DNA of 44,617 nt from contig JABBCA010000009.1 in NCBI GenBank assembly GCA_018607135.1, positions 1-44,617 of the forward strand, given 5' to 3'. Shown here in pieces: positions 10,889 through 19,079 of the stretch. The notes under the pieces are model-generated. The model saw nothing but the letters and a program-made list of their open reading frames with translations. It made no database searches and was not told the DNA's origin. A program made the translations under genes and the position numbers. This DNA comes from Opitutales bacterium. Its GTDB lineage: Bacteria; Verrucomicrobiota; Verrucomicrobiia; Opitutales; Coraliomargaritaceae. Within the stretch, counting starts at the first letter, position 1, and each line of letters starts with the position of its first letter.

Positions 10889-12292
10889 ATGCAACTAATA
10901 CGCAAATCTCTCATCGCCTGCAGCTTCGCGCTTCTAGCCAGCACATTCAGCGCGTCTGCCCAGACTATCGAGTCAGCAAACGCACAGGCCAAACAAGAAC
11001 TCGACACTGCACTCTCAGAGCTTTCCGAAGTGCGTGCAGGTATTGCGACCAAGAAGGTCCCCTTGCTACGCTCAGTCTCCGCACTCGAAGACGATGTGCG
11101 CCAGAAGACCGCCGAGCTGCAACGCATTCGCCGCCTACGAGATAATTCCGACCTCGGCCTCAACCGGCTCCGCGAGCAAGTCGACGGTATTGAAAAGCAA
11201 AACGAGTATGCCGCCGGTCTCCTAGACGAATTTGTTCGCTCTTTCGAGACACGCATCGATTTCAGTGAAACTCAGCTCTATCGCTCGGCCACAGAAGAAG
11301 CCCGTCTCGCACTTGAAGACTCCGACATGTCCCAAGCAGAGCGCTTTACCAAGCAAATCGATGTGATCGGTGTTGCCATCAATCGCCTCGGTGAAATCAC
11401 TGGCGGTTATACCTTCGAGGGTAAAGCACTCACACCAAGTGGTGCGATCGAAGAAGGCACCTTTGCCGCATTCGGCCCTACTGTTTACTTCGCCTCCAAA
11501 GAATCTGCACTCACCGGTATCACAGTGAATAAGATCAACGCAGCCGAAGCAGCGATCGCAGTGCCAGGTGAAGGTTTTGATGCGGGCATTCGCCAACTTA
11601 TCGAATCCGGTGAAGGCAATCTACCAGCAGACCCGACACTTGGCAAAGCACTCAAGATCGTCGAAGGCAATGACTCAATAGGCGAGCACCTGGCGAAGGG
11701 CGGCAGTGTCGGAATGGTCATTATCGGCCTCGGTTTAATCTGCTTACTGCTGGGTGCATTCAAGACATTTGAAGTGCTCAGCTTCAAAACGCCTTCGCCT
11801 GAGCAAGTGCAAAAAGTGCTCACTCAAATCGAAGCCAACGACCTTGAAGCCGCACAAAATGCAGCCAATGACATCTCCGGAACAGGCGGTGACCTCCTAC
11901 GTAAAGGCGTCAGCCACGCAGGCGCGAAAAGAGGCACCCTCGAAGAGATTCTTTACGAAAAAATCCTCGCAGTGCGCCCTCGCCTCGAACGTTTCCTTCC
12001 ATTTATCGCACTCACTGCGGCAGCCGCACCACTCCTCGGACTCCTTGGAACAGTGACTGGTATGATCAAGACCTTCAACTTGATCACCATCTTCGGCACC
12101 GGTGATGCCAAAAGCCTTTCCTCTGGTATTTCCGAAGCGCTCGTGACCACAGAACTGGGTCTCGTAGTGGCGATCCCAGCACTCATCATGCACGGCCTCA
12201 TTTCTCGCATGGCGCGTCAAAAAATTGGCGATCTCGAGCAAATCACTATCGGCTTCATCAACGGTGTGATTGGTTCTCGCAACCAAGACTAA
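10889..12292 (+). CDS. Long ExbB/TolQ-family protein, TtpC-like
   Basis: This 467-aa protein has a MotA/TolQ/ExbB proton-channel domain carried on a long periplasmic N-terminal part. In order: a signal peptide (ending SASAQ, about residue 25), a coiled coil (about 28-125), a small globular segment (about 150-240), a membrane segment ([18 protein letters not shown], about 273-290), a cytoplasmic loop, and the two conserved channel helices ([22 protein letters not shown] and [18 protein letters not shown], about 372-435). Length and architecture match TtpC, the extra component that Vibrio TonB2 systems need besides ExbB2-ExbD2-TonB2. It starts 19 bp after the DUF3450 gene, with the ordinary ExbB next. 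Confidence 0.88.
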   Translation: MQLIRKSLIACSFALLASTFSASAQTIESANAQAKQELDTALSELSEVRAGIATKKVPLLRSVSALEDDVRQKTAELQRIRRLRDNSDLGLNRLREQVDGIEKQNEYAAGLLDEFVRSFETRIDFSETQLYRSATEEARLALEDSDMSQAERFTKQIDVIGVAINRLGEITGGYTFEGKALTPSGAIEEGTFAAFGPTVYFASKESALTGITVNKINAAEAAIAVPGEGFDAGIRQLIESGEGNLPADPTLGKALKIVEGNDSIGEHLAKGGSVGMVIIGLGLICLLLGAFKTFEVLSFKTPSPEQVQKVLTQIEANDLEAAQNAANDISGTGGDLLRKGVSHAGAKRGTLEEILYEKILAVRPRLERFLPFIALTAAAAPLLGLLGTVTGMIKTFNLITIFGTGDAKSLSSGISEALVTTELGLVVAIPALIMHGLISRMARQKIGDLEQITIGFINGVIGSRNQD

Positions 12293-12324
12293 TCCGTCGC
12301 CAAACACATAAACCGATACCACCC

Positions 12325-12930
12325 ATGGAAACTCTCGAGAAAATCGTTGATATATGGTTCAGCGGTGGCTGGGTGATGATTCCTTTGGCACTGCTTGCAC
12401 TACTGATCTATTCGACGGGAGTGCAGATGCTGCTCTTCCTGCGAAAAGGAAACATACAGCTAGGCCGTGAATCCGACTGGGTCACTTGGATCTACAACCC
12501 AGCACTCGCCCAAGGCCGTGCAGGGGAAATTATCCGTTACACTCAAGAAAACGTCAGTGCCTCCAAGCATGTTCGGAATCGCTTCGAAGAAGTGCGCCAA
12601 TCCATTCTCACCAATATTGAGCGTCGCCTACGCTTCCTCAACATGCTCGTCGCCACAGCGCCCCTGATGGGTCTGCTCGGCACCGTGATCGGTATGCTCG
12701 GAACCTTCGCTGCGATCTCAAGCGGCGGCGGTGCTGAAACGGCAGCCATGGTTGCAGACGGCATTTCCGAAGCACTCATCACCACACAAACCGGCCTATT
12801 CGTCGCACTCCCAGGAATCTTCCTCGTGCTGATCATCCGCCGTAAAATGCATGCCATCGAAGCAGCACTTGCGCGCATCGAAGCCATCAGCCTGACCAAA
12901 CTCGATCTAGACGAAGACATCAACTTCTAG
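12325..12930 (+). CDS. exbB: ExbB proton channel subunit
   Basis: This 201-aa inner-membrane protein has three membrane segments: [22 protein letters not shown] (about 19-40), [22 protein letters not shown] (about 108-130) and [16 protein letters not shown] (about 155-172). The [14 protein letters not shown] block is the MotA/TolQ/ExbB signature. The length is that of the short ExbB2 class. With ExbD it forms the proton channel that powers TonB. It lies between the TtpC-like gene (33 bp upstream) and exbD (20 bp downstream), so the set is one transcription unit. Confidence 0.93.
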   Translation: METLEKIVDIWFSGGWVMIPLALLALLIYSTGVQMLLFLRKGNIQLGRESDWVTWIYNPALAQGRAGEIIRYTQENVSASKHVRNRFEEVRQSILTNIERRLRFLNMLVATAPLMGLLGTVIGMLGTFAAISSGGGAETAAMVADGISEALITTQTGLFVALPGIFLVLIIRRKMHAIEAALARIEAISLTKLDLDEDINF

Positions 12931-12950
12931 CATCCAAACAATTTTATACT

Positions 12951-13349
12951 ATGCGCCGCAATCTAACAGCAGACGACCGTGACGATGTAGAGATTAACCT
13001 CTCTCCAATGATCGATATGGTCTTCATCCTTCTCATCTTCTTTATCGTCACCACAGTCTTCGTCGAAGAAACGGGTGTTGAAGTCAACAAGCCCGAAGCC
13101 GCCGCAGCCGTGCAGCTCGAGAAAAACAGCATCCTCATCGCGGTGACTGCCGACAACAAAGTCATCTATGGCGGCCGCGACATCGGCATCACAGGCGTCG
13201 CTCCCATCGTAAAGCGTCTCACGCTTAAAGAAGACGTGCCCGTCATCATCCAAGCCGACGCTGGTGCCAATCACGGTGTCTTCGCACGTGTTTATGGTGA
13301 AGCAAAGCTTGCGGGCGCTAAGGCCATCAACTTCTCCACCAAGCGATAA
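12951..13349 (+). CDS. exbD: ExbD proton channel subunit
   Basis: This 132-aa protein has one N-terminal membrane segment, in [21 protein letters not shown] (about 18-38). The Asp in PMIDMVF is the conserved protonatable residue of ExbD/TolR. A periplasmic domain follows ([28 protein letters not shown]), typical of the family. It partners the ExbB just upstream and probably the TtpC-like protein. Length is normal. Confidence 0.94.
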   Translation: MRRNLTADDRDDVEINLSPMIDMVFILLIFFIVTTVFVEETGVEVNKPEAAAAVQLEKNSILIAVTADNKVIYGGRDIGITGVAPIVKRLTLKEDVPVIIQADAGANHGVFARVYGEAKLAGAKAINFSTKR

Positions 13350-13396
13350 GCAAAAGTCCTCAATTTCAGCTTTTCCTAATTTCAGTTTTTCAAAAA

Positions 13397-14053
13397 ATGT
13401 GCTCACTCTATCATCCGCCACAACAGCGCAAGAGCATGGTTGCCACAGGCATCCTCGTGGGCTTCGGCGTGAGTGCGGTTCTCTTCCTCGCGATTCCACT
13501 CACTCAAATCTTTACCGAGTATAAAAAGGCTCCCGAGGAAATCGACGCATTGGAGATCGCTCCACCGCCACCGCCTCCACCACCTGAAGAACCTCCGCCA
13601 CCACCAGAACCCGAAGAAGAAGAACCACCACCAGAGCTCAACACACCGCCGCCACCGATTTCACTCGACCAAATCGACATGGCACTCAATCCAGGCACCG
13701 GCGGCTCGCTCGCAGGCGATTTCGCGCTCCCTACGTTTGAAGTGGGCGCGAAAGATCTCGGTGGACTCGAAATTTTCGACTTGGACGAAGTAGACTCTCC
13801 GCCACGCCCACGCACATCGCTAAAATTCTCCTACCCTGCACAGGCAAAGAGAAAAGGAATTACCGGCGTCGTTAAATTTGAATACATCGTTACCAGAGAC
13901 GGTCGAGTCGATAAGCTACTCATTAACAGCAGCCCTTCACCAATACTCTCCAAAGCAATCACCGACGTCATGAAAAACGCACGCTTCGAGCCTTCCACGA
14001 TACAAGGGCGCCCCGTTGCAGTCAAAATGACCGGCAACATCCCTTTCAATTAA
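13397..14053 (+). CDS. tonB: TonB energy-transducing protein
   Basis: This 218-aa protein has an N-terminal membrane anchor (about 15-37, VATGILVGFGVSAVLFLAI). Next comes a Pro/Glu-rich periplasm-spanning stretch (about 53-87), much shorter than in E. coli TonB and typical of TonB2 types. The folded C-terminal domain starts with the motif SYPAQAKRKGITGVVKFEYIV and ends with ITDVMKNARFEPSTIQGRPV. It carries energy from the ExbB-ExbD motor to TonB-dependent receptors in the outer membrane; the receptor at 20849-24226 is the obvious local partner. An in-frame ATG at 13436 is a possible alternative start. Confidence 0.93.
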   Translation: MCSLYHPPQQRKSMVATGILVGFGVSAVLFLAIPLTQIFTEYKKAPEEIDALEIAPPPPPPPPEEPPPPPEPEEEEPPPELNTPPPPISLDQIDMALNPGTGGSLAGDFALPTFEVGAKDLGGLEIFDLDEVDSPPRPRTSLKFSYPAQAKRKGITGVVKFEYIVTRDGRVDKLLINSSPSPILSKAITDVMKNARFEPSTIQGRPVAVKMTGNIPFN

Positions 14054-14072
14054 TTTAAGATTTTAAACCGAC

Positions 14073-15428
14073 ATGAAAAAGATCCTCAGCATCCTTATTG
14101 GCGCATCGCTCGCCACAGTCAGCCTCAACGCCCAAAGTCGCAACCTGCCGACCGACATGTGGAACGACCCAAGCTTTGTTAAAGAGTTCCTTGGCAGCTA
14201 TGGCTTCCTCGCTGGTGCCGAACCAACACTTTCTGAAGAAGAAAAAGAAGGCCTTCGCGCACTCGTCGACCTGATCAAGGTCAGCCCGAAAGCAGCCATC
14301 CAGCAGCTTGAGCCACAAATTGACAGCAGCAGTAGCGCCGCTTTCGACTTCATCCTAGCCAACCTCTACTTCCAAGAGGCCAACCTATCAAAAGCTGAAC
14401 AATACTATACCAGCGCGACGATCAAGCATCCAGACTTTCGACGCGCCTACAAGAACCTCGGTCTCGTCCAGGTCCAACAAGGCAATTTCCCAAAAGCTAT
14501 CAAGACCATCTCCAAGTCAATAGAGCTAGGCGAATCGGACGGCCGCTCCTACGGACTACTCGGCTATGGCTACCTCACACTTGAACGCTACTACCCAGCC
14601 GAAACCGCTTACCGGGAAGCGATTCTCATGCAACCAGACGTTGCCGACTGGAAAGTAGGCCTCGCACGTTGCCTACTAGAAACAGAGCGCTACGCCGATG
14701 CCATCGCCCTCTTTGACACACTCATCAAAGACGATCCAAACAATACCGACTATTGGATTCTTCAGAGCAACGCATACCTAGGCAACGAGCAACCATTACG
14801 CGCAGCAGAGAACATCGAGATCACCCACCGCCTAGGTGGCACAGACCTCACTACCATCTCCCTGCTCGGTGATATCTATATCAACCATGACTCCCCGGAC
14901 CTAGCGCTGATCGCCTATCTCGAAGCTGTTAAAATCGCAGACAACAAAGATATTAAATCACTCGTTCGCGCCGCCGACCTCTTTGCCCGCACAGGTAACT
15001 ACGAGCAAGCCGCAAGCATAGCTGCCGACACTCGTGCTAAATTCAATGAAATCGAAAAAGAGAACGACTTAAAACTACTCACAGTTGAAGCCAAGGTCGC
15101 ACGCGCCCAAGGTGATGACGATGCAGCTGTCGCTACGCTTAATAAAATCGTAGAACGCGACGCACTCAATGGCGAAGCACTCATCGAACTCGCGAATTAC
15201 TATGCTGAAAACGAAGACATGCCCAAAGCAATCAACCGCTTCGAGCAGGCACAAAAAATCGAGTCCTACGAGCGCCAGGCACTCGTCGCACACGCGCAAG
15301 CCCGTGTCCGCAATGGCGAATATAAAGCTGCCATGCCACTCCTACGCCGTGCACTCAGTATCGAATCAGACAACAACCTCGAAGAGTATACACAACGCGT
15401 CGAACGAGCGGCCAAGAACCAAAGCTAA
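14073..15428 (+). CDS. Exported TPR-repeat protein of the TonB operon
   Basis: This 451-aa protein has a signal peptide ([21 protein letters not shown]) and then tetratricopeptide repeats from about residue 90 to the end. Examples are [48 protein letters not shown] and [31 protein letters not shown] proteins close TonB2/TtpC-type operons in Vibrio and Shewanella, and this gene follows tonB by 19 bp. It is probably a periplasmic scaffold that helps TonB-dependent uptake. The exact partner cannot be told from sequence. A strong terminator follows it. Confidence 0.85.
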   Translation: MKKILSILIGASLATVSLNAQSRNLPTDMWNDPSFVKEFLGSYGFLAGAEPTLSEEEKEGLRALVDLIKVSPKAAIQQLEPQIDSSSSAAFDFILANLYFQEANLSKAEQYYTSATIKHPDFRRAYKNLGLVQVQQGNFPKAIKTISKSIELGESDGRSYGLLGYGYLTLERYYPAETAYREAILMQPDVADWKVGLARCLLETERYADAIALFDTLIKDDPNNTDYWILQSNAYLGNEQPLRAAENIEITHRLGGTDLTTISLLGDIYINHDSPDLALIAYLEAVKIADNKDIKSLVRAADLFARTGNYEQAASIAADTRAKFNEIEKENDLKLLTVEAKVARAQGDDDAAVATLNKIVERDALNGEALIELANYYAENEDMPKAINRFEQAQKIESYERQALVAHAQARVRNGEYKAAMPLLRRALSIESDNNLEEYTQRVERAAKNQS

Positions 15429-15452
15429 TTCAATTCGAATTCATTTACTTTC

Positions 15453-15483
15453 AAGGGCGGCATGTAACATGCCGCCCTTTTTG
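15453..15483 (+). terminator. Rho-independent terminator of the TonB operon
   Basis: AAGGGCGGCATG (15453-15464) pairs perfectly with CATGCCGCCCTT (15468-15479) around a TAA loop, followed by a T-run. It lies 24 bp after the TPR gene stop. Confidence 0.93.
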
Positions 15484-15613
15484 TCACTAAAGCCTGCCAC
15501 ATTGCAACAGACGTGCATTAAAGTGACAGACAGCCAACACACGTAGCCAAAGCTTAACTGACGTAACAGAGCTAAGTATTGATTCACGCAAGAGCTGCCG
15601 TGAATCTTACAAC

Positions 15614-16408
15614 ATGTTGCATTCAAAATTGCTCTTCCTTTTAAGCGTTGGCCTTTTATCCATACTCCCTCTTCAACTACAAGCAGGGACGCCCGAAGCA
15701 CTCAGCTTAAACGAAATCCTACAGCGCCACACTGAAGCAGTAGGAGGCCTTTACCACTGGCAAAAAGTAGAAAGCCTAAAATTGATCGGCACCGTAGAAC
15801 GCGACGGCCAGCTCGCCGACATTTGCATCATCAAGAAACGCCCAAATAAAATTCGAGCAACAGTCACATTAATCAACCCCGCACAGCCAAGTCAGACCAT
15901 TCAACTTATACGTGCACACAACGGGACTGAAGCATGGAGTGCTCAACGAGTTAAAGGCATTCAAACCTCTGAAAAGCAAATACTCTCAACTGGAGAAGCA
16001 CAATCACTACTCAATGATGCAAATATTCTCCCTCCCCTGTTAAATGCCACACAAGGAAACACGACCATAACACTCGAAAGCCCACAACAAATTGCAAACA
16101 ACGAAGTCTACACCATCAAGGCCACAGCATCGAAATCCAATGAAGCCACTCTATTCTATGTAGATAGCAAAACATTTCATGTCGTGAAATCGATTCACAC
16201 GACAGAATATTGCAAAACAACGACCCTTTTTGCTGAATACGAAAAAATAAACGAATTATACTTCCCAAGAGTTAGAACCATACAGGACAAAGGCGAAAAC
16301 ACTTCCATCCTAAACGTAAGTTCAATCAATATCGGCGTCGGAATCTATGAAGAGTATTTCAAGGATATTGAGCACGCTAGTTTAAAGGCGCTCTCGTTGG
16401 GAATCTGA
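15614..16408 (+). CDS. Exported protein resembling outer-membrane lipoprotein-sorting (LolA-like) proteins
   Basis: This 264-aa protein has a signal peptide (MLHSKLLFLLSVGLLSILPLQLQA) and then LNEILQRHTEAVGGLYHWQKVESLKLIGTV. That opening (periodic helix, 'x-A-x-G-G-xx-xWxxxxSLKxxG') is common to LolA-like, DUF4292-like beta-barrel-cup proteins. Later segments alternate short beta strands (EATLFYVDSKTFHVVKSIHT; NELYFPRVRTI). It is likely periplasmic and binds something lipid-like, but this is inference. It stands between the TonB operon and two further exported proteins, and has lower GC than the TonB genes. The upstream spacer holds CGTAACAGAG near a possible -10 TAAGTAT (15574-15580), a weak promoter candidate. 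Confidence 0.7.
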   Translation: MLHSKLLFLLSVGLLSILPLQLQAGTPEALSLNEILQRHTEAVGGLYHWQKVESLKLIGTVERDGQLADICIIKKRPNKIRATVTLINPAQPSQTIQLIRAHNGTEAWSAQRVKGIQTSEKQILSTGEAQSLLNDANILPPLLNATQGNTTITLESPQQIANNEVYTIKATASKSNEATLFYVDSKTFHVVKSIHTTEYCKTTTLFAEYEKINELYFPRVRTIQDKGENTSILNVSSINIGVGIYEEYFKDIEHASLKALSLGI

Positions 16409-16484
16409 CAAATGCCTATCCCCACAGTCAAAATTACAGGCGACACTTTTCAACCTAAAGGCACTGCAATCCGCCCCACGCGAA

Positions 16485-16513
16485 CCGTAACATAATCTTC
16501 ACACTACTAAGAT
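16485..16513 (+). promoter_or_regulatory. Putative PHO box and -10 upstream of the exported-protein pair
   Basis: CCGTAAC-ATAA-TCTTCAC-ACTAC is followed at once by TAAGAT (16508-16513). The 7+4+7 spacing and the CGTAAC/TTCAC units parallel the box before pstS, which also precedes a TAAGAT. The site ends 25 bp before the start codon at 16538. Confidence 0.45.
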
Positions 16514-16537
16514 CGCATCAGCGGAGTATACCTATTA

Positions 16538-17290
16538 GTGTCATCACCACTTACAATGGTCACATCTGTCACATCTCAGCGAGTAAGCATCGCATCCATT
16601 ACAACCAGAATTGGGAAAAGAATTATCGCGTTGCTAGCAATGCTTCTTTGCTCGGCTCTGAGCTTAGATGCGTCCCTTATCTTAGAACTTCGCGGCGTGC
16701 TACAAACCCCAAATGGGGAGTGGAAATTCAGCATTCATGAACCAGAATCAGGAAAGGCAGTCTGGCTATGGATGAACCAGGAACGCAATGGCTATCAAGT
16801 CACTAACTACAACCCGAATACTAAAACAATTGATCTACTTATCAACGGGCAGAGCTCTTATTTAGCACTCGTTGATAGCGACAACATCCCGCTGCAGGTT
16901 CTCTTTTCAGCCGACACGCTCACCAACTACAACCGCGAGCTACTCAAACATCATAAACAGCTGATCAAATACTCCAACGCAGCAACAAATAACTCGACAG
17001 CAGGGATAGCGATGCGCAAAGAGGCCTTGAGTAAAGCTAAGCAACTGAAAGATCTACTCATCACCAACCCAAGCGTCCAGAACGTTAATCAACTCATTGG
17101 CGAGCTTGGAGAAAGTATTGATTATGCAGCGTTAATGCAAATAGACCCAGGCCCCATCATAACTTCAAGAAATGAACAAAATACTGCAGGTTGGGGCATC
17201 AAAAAAGATGTCGACCATGAAAAACTTGCGGAAATCTTGGCAACCAATCCTAGCCTAAAAGCCATACATGAAATCGTCCTTGCTGAATAA
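16538..17290 (+). CDS. Unrecognised exported protein
   Basis: The family is not recognised. The 250-aa product has a long N-terminal leader with a hydrophobic core at about residues 30-45 (IIALLAMLLCSALSLDAS) and so should be exported. The mature N-terminal part (LILELRGVLQTPNGEWKFSIHEPESGKAVWLWM) looks like a small beta domain; the second half is helical and charged. The start is a GTG with GGAG 11 nt upstream (16523-16526); a later ATG at 16556 lacks such a site. Its end overlaps the next gene's start by 23 bp, so the two are translationally coupled. A putative PHO box sits before it. Confidence 0.7.
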   Translation: MSSPLTMVTSVTSQRVSIASITTRIGKRIIALLAMLLCSALSLDASLILELRGVLQTPNGEWKFSIHEPESGKAVWLWMNQERNGYQVTNYNPNTKTIDLLINGQSSYLALVDSDNIPLQVLFSADTLTNYNRELLKHHKQLIKYSNAATNNSTAGIAMRKEALSKAKQLKDLLITNPSVQNVNQLIGELGESIDYAALMQIDPGPIITSRNEQNTAGWGIKKDVDHEKLAEILATNPSLKAIHEIVLAE

Positions 17291-18035
17291 ATTTAAACTA
17301 AAATTGAAGGAGCACAGTGTCAGCTGCCTATTTGCAATCATCACTCCGAGCATCTGCATTGCGAGTAACAATGATTGTTTCGCCAATGCTTACGAAAACG
17401 ATAGCAACTGGCCTCAATTTGTAACACCTAGCGAAGCCATAGAGCTCGAAAACGGAACCAGACTTTCAGCATTTATCCCACTGGTCTTATCTCGCGCTTA
17501 TGAAGATGGCACGCTCGTTGTCATCGACCGCGCTGGCGCTACACTCATCGATCACTCAAAAACCAACTTTCTCGAATTAACACAGGATGACTCAACGAGT
17601 GAGCGTGAAGGGCAAAACTTCCATAACTTCATTCAACAGCTAGGACGACGCGTATTCGACCTAAGCCACAGCACAAGCAAAGCTGTCCCGGAAAAAGTCT
17701 TGTCTGAATATAAAAGCTTTTTGGTCATTCGCTGCGCGTTCTCTGTAGAACATATCAGTGAAGTCACAACAGAGCTAGATACGATTACAGAGTGGCTTAA
17801 CTCAAACAATTGCCGCCCCATCATCATTTTCAAAAAGAGTGTCGCAAATGCTCAATTCTACGAATTCCTGGAAACCAACAAGGTAAACTACCCGGTCGTC
17901 GTCCCGATCTTTACACAGGGTTTGACGGAGTTTATCTACACGGATCGGGAGTCCGAGACTCCAATTTTGTGGATCAACAAGAACGGCAAAAAGCTCAACC
18001 AAGCATCTTCGATCCAGGCGATCACTGAGCAATAA
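17268..18035 (+). CDS. Exported protein with a possible thioredoxin-like C-terminal half lacking CXXC
   Basis: The 255-aa protein has an N-terminal hydrophobic segment (VSCLFAIITPSICIAS). The first mature part reads like a short beta domain (AIELENGTRLSAFIP; DGTLVVIDRAGATLIDHSKTNFLEL). The second half has a thioredoxin-fold rhythm: KSFLVIRCAFSVEHISEV, RPIIIFKKSVANAQFYEFL, and the end ETPILWINKNGKKL, where a Pro before a strand and a terminal hairpin match the cis-Pro region of thioredoxin-like proteins. The catalytic CXXC is absent, so a redox role is unlikely if the fold guess is right. It overlaps the preceding gene by 23 bp (shared coding), indicating one functional pair. I cannot name a function. 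Confidence 0.65.
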   Translation: MKSSLLNKFKLKLKEHSVSCLFAIITPSICIASNNDCFANAYENDSNWPQFVTPSEAIELENGTRLSAFIPLVLSRAYEDGTLVVIDRAGATLIDHSKTNFLELTQDDSTSEREGQNFHNFIQQLGRRVFDLSHSTSKAVPEKVLSEYKSFLVIRCAFSVEHISEVTTELDTITEWLNSNNCRPIIIFKKSVANAQFYEFLETNKVNYPVVVPIFTQGLTEFIYTDRESETPILWINKNGKKLNQASSIQAITEQ

Positions 18036-18340
18036 TAAAAACTGTTTCACAACAAGGCCGATTACAGATTAGGCCATACTAATTATAGGCTCTGAGCTAG
18101 CTCAAGACACGTTAAGGGTCTATAAGCATTCTCCAAGCGCTGCCGATGTAACACGCATCATATAACACCGGCCTTAATGCAAACAGCTCTACTCACTCGC
18201 CGCAGAAAAATACCTGCGAGAAAGGCAGAGCACACCCTAGCCATTCACTTCACCACTGAATAAAATCCAGGGAACCGCCATGCCTGCAGTGGTTGAATTA
18301 CTCCACACCCACATACCAAATCAGTCGTGAGATACAGACA
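18036..18340. other. Gene-free spacer between convergent genes
   Basis: About 300 bp between the plus-strand gene ending at 18035 and the terminator of the minus-strand PEP-CTERM gene. I see no ORF, tRNA or clear repeat here. Confidence 0.5.
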
Positions 18341-18371
18341 AAAAAAGGTGCGGAATCGCTTCCGCACCTTT
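18341..18371 (-). terminator. Rho-independent terminator of the PEP-CTERM gene
   Basis: On the minus strand AAAGGTGCGGA pairs with TCCGCACCTTT around a short loop (GCGAT), followed by a run of seven T. It lies 24 bp after the stop at 18395. Confidence 0.9.
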
Positions 18372-18394
18372 GAGAGTATGTATGTATTCAGCGC

Positions 18395-19033
18395 TTACTT
18401 GCGACGGCGAACCGCGACAAAGCCGAGTGCTACTACACCAAGAATTGCAGCATATGCAGAAGGCTCAGGAACAGCGTTTCCAGTAACCTGAACGTTGTCC
18501 AATAGGAAGTTCTCAGCTCCAGAGAAGTTGGAGAGAGAGAACTCGATATTTGCAAGACCACCTTCAAGCGCATCCAAATCAACAGAGCCAAGTGCGTCAG
18601 ATGCTGGACTGAAGCTTTGACCTGCTGCAGTAAGATCGAAGGAGCCGTTTTGCCCTGCATATGCGAAGGTCAATTCGGCATCGATGATGTTAGTCAAATC
18701 AACTTGGAAGGTAAGCACTGCACCAGAGCTACCGTTAGCGTCCACCAACCATCCGAAACCTGCACCCAATGGATCTAGAAGTCCTGGGCGAAGCAAGTTG
18801 TTCGAACTCAAGTTAGCAGAGTTGGATAAGCCACTGGTAGGCTGACTAGCCCAAGAGAATGTGCCAGTGCCAAAGGTTGCAGCAGCAGATGTGTCTGGAG
18901 CGAAATCTCCATTGATGTCTTGTCCACCGAAGCTATCTGGGTAGTTAAAGTCCCACGCAGCGATCAAGCTTTGAGCGTTCGCGGAAACTGTTGCGAGTGC
19001 AGCAAGTGCTGCGATTGTTAATACTTTTTTCAT
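18395..19033 (-). CDS. PEP-CTERM sorting-signal protein
   Basis: This is a secreted protein of 212 aa from the preferred ATG at 19033 (a TTG 15 bp upstream is also in frame). It has a signal peptide (MKKVLTIAALAALATVSANAQ) and a beta-rich body with Gly/Ser/Asn-rich strands. It ends in the textbook PEP-CTERM tripartite signal: VPEPSAYAAILG, a hydrophobic helix (GVVALGFVAV) and the basic tail RRRK. Such proteins are cut at the inner membrane by an exosortase and end up at the surface or in extracellular polymer. The body (AAWDFNYPDSFGG..., DNVQVTGN) resembles the many concanavalin-like PEP-CTERM proteins of Verrucomicrobia. It is 46 bp downstream of the 550-aa secreted protein; no exosortase lies in the window. 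Confidence 0.9.
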   Translation of the reverse strand: MKKVLTIAALAALATVSANAQSLIAAWDFNYPDSFGGQDINGDFAPDTSAAATFGTGTFSWASQPTSGLSNSANLSSNNLLRPGLLDPLGAGFGWLVDANGSSGAVLTFQVDLTNIIDAELTFAYAGQNGSFDLTAAGQSFSPASDALGSVDLDALEGGLANIEFSLSNFSGAENFLLDNVQVTGNAVPEPSAYAAILGVVALGFVAVRRRK

Positions 19034-19079
19034 ATTATTGTCTTTCAAATTAGCAGTTTAAAACGTGCTAGTATGGATT

